From positions 13,869,095 to 13,933,094 of the forward strand of contig OZ038439.1 in NCBI GenBank assembly GCA_964036275.1: DNA of 64,000 nt, read 5' to 3'. Under the pieces are notes generated by a model. It worked only from the letters and a program-made list of their open reading frames with translations, was not told where the DNA came from and did no database searches. Origin of the DNA: Litoditis marina (Eukaryota; Nematoda; Chromadorea; Rhabditida; Rhabditidae). The first letter of the stretch is position 1, and every line of letters starts with the position of its first letter. The translations under genes were made by a program, and so were the position numbers. Below, piece after piece: positions 1-12,700 of the stretch.

Positions 1-282
1 ATTTGTTTTTGTGAGCTGACTAAAAACAAGAAAAACTCTCAACAGTAAAGCGTACTTCAATAGAATATTGTATACTTTGTGATATTCATCACAAAATAAC
101 AACTCACTTCATTCTAGAAGTTTCGATTTGATTTTCTAACAGTAAATGGTTCAAATTGAAATTCACTCTGTAAAATATTAGTTGTAGGCGAAATTAAAAC
201 TGTTGCACTCTGTTTACGCACATTTTCTGTTATATCAAATTGTTATTAATTCCACCTCACTTGCATATATCACCTCTCACAG
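1..282 (+). other. 3' part of an intron of the mlt-11-like gene
   Basis: AT-rich sequence that ends in a pyrimidine-rich stretch and AG at 281-282, immediately before an open Thr-rich exon. No coding signal or repeat was seen in it. It shows that the gene continues off the left edge, so the start codon and signal peptide are not in this window. Confidence 0.7.
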
Positions 283-754
283 ACTGCACCACCCACCACA
301 ACTACAACCACTACTGAGTTGCCGACCACCGAGCAAACTACAAGGTTGACGACTACCGAGGAACCAACAACTGAGCAAACTACAAAGTCCACAACCACTG
401 AAGAAGCAACAACTACTGAAGAACCAACAACTACAGTAGAAGACATCAGCGAAACAACTACTGAGGAGTCTACAACAACTGAGTCCACTACTGTAGCACC
501 TTCGTCCAGCTCCAGCACCACCGAAAGTACCACCGAAAGTACCACTTCTGCCACCACCTCAGCTAGCACCAGCACCACCACCTCAGAGGAGCCTAGCACC
601 ACTGAATCTACCACTGAAGCTAGCACAACACCCGTTAACAGCATTGAGCACGAGGTTAAGAGTGTGAAAGTTGACAAAAGTGCTTCTCAGATGGAAGTCA
701 CAACCGCCGAGACCACCACCGCTGCTGCCGCCTCCACGACCGCTCCCAGAACAG
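283..754 (+). other. mlt-11: Thr/Glu-rich mucin-like exon of the mlt-11-like gene
   Basis: This exon encodes about 157 residues dominated by [14 protein letters not shown] repeats, which would be heavily O-glycosylated if secreted. It leaves one base, which pairs with the two bases opening the thyroglobulin exon at 999. The same kind of sequence returns at 15.1-15.7 kb and 17.7-17.9 kb, so such spacers separate blocks of inhibitor domains through the whole protein. Confidence 0.8.
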
Positions 755-3700
755 GTTCGTTTTTCGGATAGTTTAAAAGCAACTTGAACTGTTTTCCTAT
801 ACGAGCATTGAAGTTTTATCTGAAAACGGTATGGACCACCCATATGTTTTCTTGATTTCTTTTCTTGTAGTTTCAACGGTTGAGAAATTCTTACGACCAC
901 AACACCTTGAGAGTTACGTAAATTCGGTCAAATATACCCCAACAACAGTAAACAACACATATTTCCAAACAATTTATCTGTTTTGCATTACAATTCAGAA
1001 TGTGAGCGTCGCCGTGCTGCTTCGTCTTCCTCCAAGATTCGCGGAGCCTTCGTGCCAGTCTGCAACTCCCATGGACAGTTCGAGAAAGTTCAGGTGAGTT
1101 CGAAAACTTCTAAAACTTCGAACAAAAATTTCAGATCGTTACTGTTTTATGTTTTAACCAGTTGAAATCTGTCAGTCGTTTCAACTATTGGAACTTTCAG
1201 TTTTTCAAAAATGACCTCTGTTTTAGAGATAATGAAAAATTGATAATAGAATTAAAAACATTTAAAAGTTTACCAACAAAAAAATCGAAAAAAATGGACA
1301 GAAAAACTTTTGAACCGAATTCTCTTTCCAGTGCGAGCCGGATGCGCGTCAATGCTTCTGTGTGGACAGCCGCGGAATCGAAATCGCCAACAGCAGAACG
1401 CGCAACGGAGAGAAACCCGATTGTCATAGTTAGTGAACCAGTTTTCAGAAAAAATTACAGAGAACAAAATTAAGTTAAAAACTTAAGTTATTATTTTTGT
1501 TGTGATACAGTTTTCATCATTGTTGATAACTGTAGACAGAAACTCAATGTAAAAATTCGCGTTAAAACCGGAGATTGGCATAAGCTATAAGATAACTTCA
1601 TCATAAGGTAGTGTGCATAACTTACAAATGAAACGTTCCAAGTAAGATTGAAGTTTATTTTTTTTCCAGAAATCGAGTCCGCCTACCGTCCCCAGACGGA
1701 GGAGTGTGAGGGAGGTCACGAGAGAGGACCTTGCACATCGAACATCGATAGATGGTACTACTTGGAGACTGAGCAGAAGTGCAGAGTGAGAGTTTCTTAT
1801 GAATTGATAGAAACTGTTCTCAACTTCAGAAAGATAGAAAACTGATTCCAAACATCAAAAGTGCTGTTTCGAGTGTTTCTGACCTAGAAGCTGTACAAAA
1901 TTCACCCTATCAGTGGAAAACTTTTCCAAAGCCGAAAGATCGGCCGATTCCAATAAGGTTTTAGATTTGAAATTAGTAATTACAATGGAAATCCAAAAGA
2001 ATGTCAACTTATATAAATTTGTTTTTCATATATTGATTTTTCAGAGATTCTCCTTCTCTGGCTGCGGAGGTAACGGCAACAACTACAAATCGGAGCAGGA
2101 CTGTCTCAAGAGATGCGCTCCTCCCAGTGGTCTGCCCGCTTGTGAAAAGGTTGGTATAATTATAAAAATGTATTTCTGAAATGTGAATAGCAGAGCAAAA
2201 TACAAAAACAAACAACAGTCAAATTTGTTGTTTTCGGTTCATCACACAATTTTAGGTTGTATTTTTCAAATATACTTCTTCTCCGCAATTGTGCCTGACA
2301 ACTTTTCTAGCGTTAACTTGAAAAACATCACTTTACAAGGAATAAACATGGTGTTCATCTTGTATTTTTGAGATTATCCTGATTGTGTATTAACTTGTAC
2401 AGATGAACATTTGTATCTCCAATCTGTTCCAGGGCGAGCCTCTGAAGACGAAGTTCGGTGTCCCCGTAAATTGTGCGAAGACCGACTGTCCCTCCGGCTA
2501 CAAGTGCAGTGTCGTGCAACAGAGCAGCGTCTGCTGTCCCGAAGACAAGAAACTTCGTGAGTTTTGTTATTCTAAATGAATCTACAAATTCACTGCTCTT
2601 AAAGGGGGGCAGAAAGGAAAGCTAATTTAGGTACCCCGGGGTACCTAAATATAACGTTGCGCGCGAAAACAGGCAAACACGTGTCAACCGTATGCCTATA
2701 AGGTTCGTTAGTTTGAATTAAAAGTTATACTTATCGGTTTATCTTGATAAGCACTTTCATATTAACTTTCCTCTCTGTCCCCCTCTGAAAGCCTTGAAAG
2801 TGCAACTTATTAGTGTTACAAAACCAAGTACATAGCACAGAGCGGTAATATACGAGTATTTCATCTCATTGATTCGAGAAACACGATTCTTCAAACAACG
2901 AAAACTATTGATTGTCATGCTGAACAAGTATGCGTGAACTATTGTGATTGAATTACTCAGTCATATGAATTTCAGTTGGTCTGCAAACAGTGCAATCGAA
3001 CAATGTCTGTGCTATGGACAAGGAACGTGGTCCCTGTGACAAATACGAGCTCCGATTCTACTACAATGCTGATCTCAAGGTAGGTTCAATTTACACAAAA
3101 TAATCTACATTGTCCTTTCCTAAATTGATTTGATACATATATTTCAACTGCCGAGGAACATCAGGTTTGAACAACGGATTTTACAGCTTGAACATGGTTA
3201 ACTTGGAACTTTCGCTCAGATAAAAACGTACACATAAACTAAACACTGGAGAGAACAACCTTATATTGTTCCGACATATCTTATAATTCTGTTCCAGGAG
3301 TGCAAATACTTCTTCTGGGGAGGCTGTGAGGGCAACGAAAACAACTTCGAAAACATCGAATCTTGCGAGTCTACCTGCGGAACTATCAGTGAGTTTGTTT
3401 TTAATTCGTAATTTGTTTTACTTCACGAAATTCCAAGTGATTAGCTCGGGCATTTCTTTGCTGGGAATGAGAAATACCAATGAACATTACAAGAGAATCA
3501 AGTAAACGAAATTTTTGAAAATTCGAGAGAAAGTTGAGAAAAATATGAAAATTGAGTTGTGAGTTGTTGATATTTCAGAGCACCACGCAGTCGGAAGCGG
3601 CAGCGGCCATTTGCCGAGAACTATGCAGGGAATCAGAGTTACCCCTGATGCACTCAACACTGAAGCCACTACCGTAGAATCCACTACTGAACCGTGAGTG

Positions 3701-6700
3701 AAACAATTAAATGTTTTCTTGAAAAAAATCTCAAGTTAAACATGACGTTCAATATCTTCTAACAGCCGAAGTAACCGGCGAAGTTTAGGTGGTACACCAC
3801 ATGTTGAGCCGTTCTTGCAAAACTGTAGTTATTGTATAAAAAACAACGGAATCTCGCCATTTTTGCAGTGTTTATACTAGTTGAAACTTGGAATTGAAAA
3901 ATAATGTGTATATAATTTCAGATCGACCACCCCAGCTGTCACTCAACAGCACCGTACAGACGCTACCAGAGTCCAAACTCACCCAACCCATCGCGCCACT
4001 CAACCTACCCACAGAGTTACCCAGCCCACTCATAGAGTCACCCAGCCGACTCACGCCACTCACGCGAGAGTTCACGTGACCGAGCGTACTCACGAGCCCA
4101 CTCACGTGACCGAGGAGACCACCAAACCATCTACCACACGTGCTCACCGCCCGGTCCAGAACCTGGTTCCCGTTCCCCGCCCCGCCCAAGTGGTGCCACC
4201 CGTTCTCTTGGAAGGTATAGAGGAGACAGCTGACAGCGGTAATTCATGCTCATTTAACACACTGACACCAGCACGCACGCTTTGCGCACCACACTGTTTG
4301 AGTTGAAGACTAAACTAGTAGAGCAAGTGAGAAGTCAATTAGCCAGTTAAGGTTAGACGTGAGCCAATCTCTCTAACTTTAAAGTATGAAAGATCAATTC
4401 ACTGACTTTAGTATCCTAGTATTACTTCACTAACGTAAGCTCACTCGTAATAATTCACTGATGTGAACCTAGCGTTACTAGGAGGTCTGTGATTCTCGAA
4501 CTTTTGTATAATCAGTAAGTACTATACACGCGCACTCAACTTGCAATCATTGACAAATTTCACTCATTCAGTAGAGGAACTTATGGATTCTATATAGTTG
4601 AGGACATAAACTCGTATTGGAATTGTTTGAATATGCACATCAATAATGACAACGCATAATGTTACTGATTAACTAGGAGGTATCAGCAAGATCAGTATCA
4701 CGGTCAGCAAGATCTGTATCACGTACAAAAATATTTCGAATGAGTAGTTAGTAAACTACTGACTGGAAAAAACAATATGCACTTCACCAAACTACAACTC
4801 CTATTTCACACTCTCCCTTCTTCCATCTAACAACCATCTAACCATTTGCTTCAAACCAACACTTTGCCACTAGCTTTCTCTTCTATTTCCGATTGAAAAG
4901 CTCTTTTAACGTTGCGAGATTTGTTTACATCGGTGTATGTGCAGAAGAACTGACAAACAGTCCACTCAAACTGTTATTATGAGCTTCGGCTTTTTGGAGT
5001 TTTTTTTTGTGAATTTCAGTCAACCTGCAGGTACATCAATGTATTATTTTGTTACTTCGTACTGGCTTGGACATTGTTACATAACGTTGCTTACAGTCGT
5101 GCGTGCAACACTGTTCGTAATGTTGTGTCACAATACATCGTCCAGTTGCTCTTGAATTTTCTTCTGCAAAATACGTTTTTGGTAAAACAAGTTTGTAATA
5201 TCAATGTAAGGAGTAATATTGTTTTCAGCCAACCGTTGCGTCCACCCTAAGGATCCTGGAAACTGCCGTGGACAGTTTGTGCGCTGGTACTGGGATGAGG
5301 AGAAGAATGTAAGGATACTATAAAAAAACAATATCTCGAAAAAGCTCTCGATGAAAAAAACTGCACAATAGACTCCGTTGATCGCCGAAAACTACAACTG
5401 ACAATATTCCAATGTTAAAGCGGATTTTGTAGTTTGAACTAAAGGAGCAACCTGAGAGGCAGTTGACGTCGGTACCGACTTATAGTGGATGCCAAATTTA
5501 TAAATTTATGTCTCTTGCCGGAATCGAACCTTCTAGCAAAATAATGGTAGCAGGGTGCTAACCACTGCGCTATTCGTGCACATAACCGGAAAGCTTTAGA
5601 ATCGAAAACGTACACAGCAGAAAGTGAGATACACAGTATCCTCCCACCTCTTCGTGGGCGACGACTATATTTCATTCTTCGTTCTGACACAGAACGTCAT
5701 ATACAATTTTAGGCTTGCGACGTGTTCACCTATTCCGGATGTCAAGGAAACGGAAACAACTTCGCCAGCCGGGAAGAATGTCTCGCTGTCTGCCACAAAG
5801 AAGGTACGTGAGACTGTTCACGTTCACTTTATGTTCATTCACCAGAAACATATAGGACCCGGCAAACTAAAAGATTTCGGAAAAGGCCATTTATTCTCCG
5901 CTTTTGGTATTTTTGTCGAGTTTCCAGGGTGAAGTCAGCAAACTTTTTTATTTGAGCTAAAATTGACGTAACTTTCGAATGAATTAGTTGGTTGTTATTT
6001 CTTGTACAGTCGCTAGAGAAATGATTCATTCCAAAATCCTTGAAATCACTAGGGGAAAATTCCCGGGCTAGACTTGAAATCAGGAAAATTTCCATTGCAA
6101 GAAGATCGACTGGCCGAGAAATTGCCACGGCAAAAAGTTCGAGTTTGGCGCGACCGGACTGAACTGTCCGGTATATGAGAACGATAATAATCGTATATTG
6201 AGTTTATATATTTTCAACGTTTACATAATTGTTTCATCTACGCATCTCGCAGTTACTCAGGTCTACTTACTCTATTTCGATCTGAAGTCTACATTGTGAA
6301 AATGTTGATTTGAATAGTTGTTAATTTTAATCTTTCATTCAGTATTAAGTTTAAGCTTTCTTTTAAAAAGGTGCTATGTAAGTTTTAATTCTTATTTCAT
6401 GATTTGAATAGATCTTGTAAGCTGAACCGTGTGCCATGTATGCGTCATGAACCAATGAGTCAAATCAATCGATGGCGCATTGAACCTGTCTCGCGTCGGC
6501 GCTCTCTCGCATTTGCACACTCTCTCATTGTGGCATGTGCCTATTGGCTCCGCCCACTCGCCCATGGCATGGTATCAGACAGCCGAGCTTCCCCCATATC
6601 CGACCGTGAGATTCACGCGTTGGACCGGGTGAAAGCTAATGTTGCCAGTCCTTTCAATACGAGTGGACACAAATACAATTAGTTTCATAGACAATAGGTG

Positions 6701-9700
6701 TTTTAATGGGAATACGCTACGGAATGAAGTATTTATGTAAAAGAAACCATTCAAAGACGATAGACAAACAAAAAAAGAATATCAGCATGGTTAGAAGACA
6801 TGAGCAACAGTCTATTTTAGAAAGGTAGCAATATAAAAAGGGTTTAAGTGAGCTCTAGAGATGCAAAATTAGTTTTTGGAGTTTTTCTCGTTATTGTAGT
6901 TTCATTTTCTGCCAAGGCAATTTCATCGAGTGGGAAATTTTTGCCCTGCAACATTTTTCGATAAACACCTGTGTTCTTAGATGTTCGTCGGCTATCTTGC
7001 CGGGGCAACAGTTCTGACTTCGTGAGTTCAACCTCCGCACTTTTTGCTGTTTTTTGATACATTTGGGACGCAATCAACGTTTTCAGTTGAAAGTTCGAAA
7101 ACCTCGAAATTTCTGAGGCTTTCGTTCAATTTTCCCCCTTTCTCTGAGCGATACCACCCTCCGGTTCAATCTTCGACAAAAAAGACCAAAAGCGGAGAAT
7201 GAATGGCCTTTTCCGAAATCTTTTAGTTTGCCAGGTCTTATATGTTTTCCACGTTGAACAAGAATAGACGATTCTAGGAATTTTTTTGACGTGAAAACGT
7301 GAATAAACATCAAAATTAACTAAGGGAGCTGTAGGTCCCACTTGACTTCATACACATTGGAGACATAAAGTTTCTCAATTCGGGATATAATAAAATATTT
7401 TTAAAGAAGGACGATTATGTGGACCAATCCCGTTACATCGGTCCTTCAAACTGAATTGAAAAATATATTGCGGTTCAAAGGACTGAAGCGTTGCGATTGG
7501 ACCACATAATCGTCCTTCTTTAAGCGATTGCCAAGATCCTGCCCAAGTTGGAGAATGTTTGCGTACATGACGTTGACGCTGGAGAGTGCAACGGAGTATT
7601 CCAGGTTGGTTCAATTTGAAAAAAAAAACGTAAAAACATGAATGGAATTAGTTAACATCCAACTATCACATCGTCTCGACTGTAGGAGCATCATCACATT
7701 ATCATGAACTCATATAGCACAACACAGTCCCAAAAACACAAGCAAATCCACATACAGACGTGCGAAATATCCGTAACTCGTGCGAATCTAATAATATTAC
7801 GAGTAATGGAGATGTTGCTCATATATGAATAACAACATCACAACAACAAAAACAACAACTCATTGACCTCAAACAACAAATTGTTTGTTTACAGCGATTC
7901 GCCTACGATTCCGAGGCTGAGGAGTGCCGTCCGTTCACCTACGGTGGATGCGGGGGAAATGGAAACAATTTCGCCACCATCATCGAGTGCAAGACCAAGT
8001 GCCAGAAAGGTTGGTTAAACAAAAGGACAAATAGATGAATAACGTGATTTAATTACAAAAAAGTCACGTAAGTCATTTTGGTCAAAACAAACAAATCACT
8101 TAAGTCGTGTAGTTCAAACAAGCAACCGATTACGAACCATAGACGTGCAGTGTCTCTGAATCAACTTGTTAGAGTTACGAGCCTCGCACTCAAATTAAAT
8201 TGTCAGCACATTTTCTACACGAACATATATATTTACGGCTGAGAACCTTTGAAGATTCGAGATTGCAAGATCGCATCATATACGAGGTTCTTTATGAACT
8301 CCTAAGTATTTCTGTTTCTTTTCTCAAATCGCTTGCCCCGAAAATTTGATGGAAAACATGAACAACTAAGTGAAATGACAAATAACCTGGTTGTTCACAG
8401 CCACCACTAAGACCAAGAACCCCTGCGACAATATGATCGAGGTCGGACAATGCACCGGCGTCTTCAACCGATTCGGATTCGACAAGGAGTCGAACGACTG
8501 TCGACCATTTACCTACGGAGGATGCGGAGGTACGGGAATTCAAAGTCATGTATCATTCTGGTATTTTTTAGGTAGTTGATTCAGTTTGAATGACAACATA
8601 CGTATAGCCTGTTCCACGCAGACGTGGCCCTCTACAGTGGGATTGTAAATCTTTCGAGTTGTTTTTTTCATATCCTGTAGGTTTTGTTACTAGTTTGAAC
8701 TTAATGGATTCGTTTTTCACATTGAATAAATGTCTTCGAATGTTGGAAAGATTACTGTAGAAAGTCACCGATTGGTGGAACGGAGTATAATTCATATACT
8801 TTTACAGGAAACGGAAACAACTTCGCCACCATCAACGAATGCCGTAACAGTTGTGTGAAGAAGGTATGTGATCTTTGATAAAGTTTACAATAAACACAAT
8901 TATGTAATTTGTCACTCAATATTTTTATTTGTTTCGTAAATACACTTGATTTCACTATTGACCATTTTCCGTTCAGGCTTGCAAGGCGATCGCCCGTTGT
9001 GACTTTGCTCATTGCGAAATTGTCGACGACAAGAACGGATGTCCCTTCTGCAGCTGCGGACCCACCAAACAGCCATCCCCACCTGGTGAGCTCAGACTCA
9101 TAATACTAATAATAATAGGTTTTTACATGTTTCAGTCAGCTGTTCCACAATGATTCAAAACAGAACTTAGTTCTAAAACTGTAGGAACTGAGATCAAACG
9201 TTCCAAAATGAACACCCTCTTAAGGTCGAAAATTCGAGAGAAACGAACGGTTCGTTATTCAATGTGTGTCACCTGAACACGCTGATTTGGTCGGAAAACT
9301 AATCACATACATTTCATTTTCAAAGTTGTACTGTCACATTCCAGCTGAGCGTGACCACTGCCCCAAGGTCTCCAGATGCGAGTCTCCTTGTATCACCATC
9401 AACAACCGTCGTGGATGCGAGGTGCGTATTAGAATTATGTCATACATTAGACTGAAAAATGTTCGGTTTTAATGAAATACCACTGAAAACTCAGCTTAAT
9501 TCATTTATTTGAGCTTTGCTCGAGTATACTTCCAGTGATAAATACAATTCTTTGTTCTTTTTACAAAAAAAATGGAGTGTGTGGGCTGTATTCGATAGTT
9601 CGCTGGAATTTTGATCGAATATTTACTTATCTTACCTAGCGACCAATTCATTATTCAGGAATGCGTCTGCCCCAAGCTGTCCTCGAAGGTGCTGCCTCCC

Positions 9701-12700
9701 GCAACTCTTGGACATGCCCCATCTCACTCCTCTGGTCGTGCCCCCGCCTCTCCCTCAGTTGTCGGACCCCCATCTTCTCCCACTCGCCCCGCCCCACCCG
9801 CGCCCAGACACCCCAATGTCGCTCGTGAGTTGGTTTTGGGGAAAAATAGTCGATTGGGTCCAAAATCTCACCGTGTCTCCTCGGAAACAAAACCTTACGT
9901 AGTAGAACACTGCAACGCATTTTCAAGCTCAATGAAGTCCCGGTAAATGGAGCATTCTTGAGCATTCTCGAGGTAGATGGAGATTTAATGTTCTCGTACC
10001 TAAGAGTTACCTTCCATTGCATGGAGCTTAGGTTTGGTTATTGTACCTACTACCTACTTCTCTGTAGTCAGCTGGGAAAATTGGGACATCTCATGAGAAA
10101 ACTTTCCGAACACACTGATGGTTCAAATGTTAGCACCTATGTTACTCATATTCTATCTCAGATGCCGTGCGCACCGCCGTTCACAACGAGGATAAGCCCC
10201 ATCAACAGGCCGCCAAGTCTCCCCTTCCCCCACCAATGACCGCTGAGCTCAGCGAGAAGTGCATGCAGCCAGTTGTGAGTTTCTATCTTCATGGTATCAT
10301 ATCACCGTCTCACCAACTTTAAATCTTTTGGGGTGGTAAATGATGTACATGATGTAATTTTGCTGTTCGGTAAATATACAATATTACAGTGTACTACAAT
10401 TTTCGCGCATTCGAATGTGTAGCTATGGATTTCTATCAACTGATAGGTTTCGTTTAGGGCGTGCCAAATTGAAAAAATATTCTTCCTATGTGAGACTCTA
10501 ACCGGGCTAAAAAAAGTGGGAGGCGCCCACGCTAACCGCTATACCAACCGGGCTTATACTCACGTAGTGGACAAATGGTAGATATGTGTTCTTACACAGC
10601 ACAAAGTGAGATATACAGTACACCCTCGCTTTTAGTTAAGCGACAATTATAGTCTGATTTCCAACATAATCATTATGTTGGAAATTTTCAGGAACCCGGA
10701 CCATGCAAGCACTTCGTGGACCGTTGGTTCTTCTCCGTTGATGACGGTTCATGTCATCCATTCAAATACGGAGGATGTGCCGGAAACAGAAACCATTTCT
10801 TTACCAGAAACGAATGCGAAATCCACTGCGAACGATTCCTTCGTAAGTATTCTACACACTTAATATTATTTCGGGAGGTTGTTACACAAATTCACAACAA
10901 TATATATGTTTCACTGTTTTATCATGTTCATGTACATAGAATGTCACATTTCGCAAATTACAACGCCAACCTATTGAAAGAACAAAAGTGAACATTTAAC
11001 TTGTAACAACCTCCAATCTCTTTTTGGGTTATGGATAGCATTTACCGGGATTTTGGTGGTTGCACTCGCCTGCTACACCAAAATCAGAGAAAAGACTTAA
11101 CCACTAATCCATAGTCCAAAGTTGTAACTCGATAATATTGGTGAGGTGAATTCTGTTTTTGTCCTCGTCTGGTCTGACTCGTTTCATACATGTCGCTTCC
11201 TGCTTTTGCACGCCTATAGTTGTCCGAAGCACAACGCAGGTCCATTTTAGATCCGACGTCCCGTAACGAGCTCACCGCGCATGTGCATGATCATTCACAG
11301 AAACCGCACGGCAACTGGGTGTACAACCAGGAGGTCACCCACAGCTCCCGGCACCCACTTCACTCAAACTCCGAGCAAAATGACGCAACGTCTCGCACTC
11401 AGCACCACTCCACTCAGAATATCATCACGAGACCATCCACAACCACCTCCCGACCCACCACAAAACGTGCCTACACTCTTTCATTCGATCTGCCACCAAG
11501 TGTTCGAGCCCACGCTGTCAGCAACTATGACTCTTCCAAGCCGACTGAAGAAGGACTACCAAACGCAAAGGTGGATGAATGGGAGTTTCCAGAAACCTAT
11601 GAGTCAGCATTCTTGGCAACAAGGAAGTCAATCAGCAAAGTGGTGAAAACCACACCTGAACCTCATTCATCTTTCGAAAACCATATGAGAGCCTATCAAG
11701 GCAGGCGCGTGGCCGGAGAGCGTATACATAGAGTGGAAGAGCATCATGAAACCTCTGCTACGACGGAAAGTGAGGATCAAGAGATTGTCGATCACCAGAC
11801 TCCTTCGAGCACTCACACCGCACCAACTCAGACTCGGCCAACAAGACCACACGTAGAGAATACAACAACTGATAGAGATCACATTCATCCTACTCAACAA
11901 AGACGAGGACAAACGCGAGCTCACACGCCTGCTTCCACCACCCCCCGTGATACGACCGGTGAGACTACTCAACCAACAACCCACGCCCCGACCACTCCCC
12001 CTCCACCACCACATGTGGTGTACGCAACTACTACGGCAGAAAGTGTCAGGCACCATTTCGATGAAAGTGTTCATTCAGCACAACAAGAACAGAATTTGCA
12101 TGCTACTTTCGTTTCTCACTCTGCTCAAACACCTCCCAGACAGCATAGTATTTCGACAGAATCGGGACGCATTCCAGTTTCCTCTCAAACAAGACAAGAA
12201 AATGTTCACAGACACCGAGGAGATGAGAGTATTCACTCAGCACGGAATGAGCAGACTATGCATGCTACTCCAGTACATCCAGTTCAGTCACCACCGCGAC
12301 AGCAGAGTGTTACATCTCACCAGGTTCATGCTCCGGTCCCCATTCAACCGAGACAACAATCGGCACCCACTCGAACTTATGGAATGCAGAACATTCAGTC
12401 ATATAACCCTCAGATGAATCCTAACCTGGTCGGCCTATCTCCTCCTGTTGATCCCACGTACTTCACGTACAATTCTCAGAATCTCGGACATCGCAAACAG
12501 TTTGCCGTCAACAGCGTGCCATTCGGAAAACATTCGCCAGTTCATGTCCCGCCCAACTTCCGTTTGAATGAGTTCAATCAACATCAACAACAGTTACCCC
12601 AACAAACTCCACCGCAGTTCCAATCGCATCAAAATAATCAACGTCAACAAATTTCTACGGCACAGACATCTCGGTTCCAACACAATCAAATGCAACATCC

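Noticed and set aside
5019..5031. 11-base micro-exon between TTTCAG and GTACAT
   Set aside because: It would break the reading frame between exons 3922-4214 and 5229-5308, which already join in phase.
5505..5590. Functional tRNA gene
   Set aside because: A and B boxes are present but no 7-bp acceptor stem or clean anticodon arm.
6404..6682. 92-codon frame in the G+C-rich intron block
   Set aside because: No splice signals joining it to anything, no motif; it lies inside the degenerate inverted-repeat element.
9611..9946. Independent Pro-rich plus-strand gene
   Set aside because: The Pro/Ser-rich sequence is exon 9659-9824 of the mlt-11-like gene, in phase with both neighbours.
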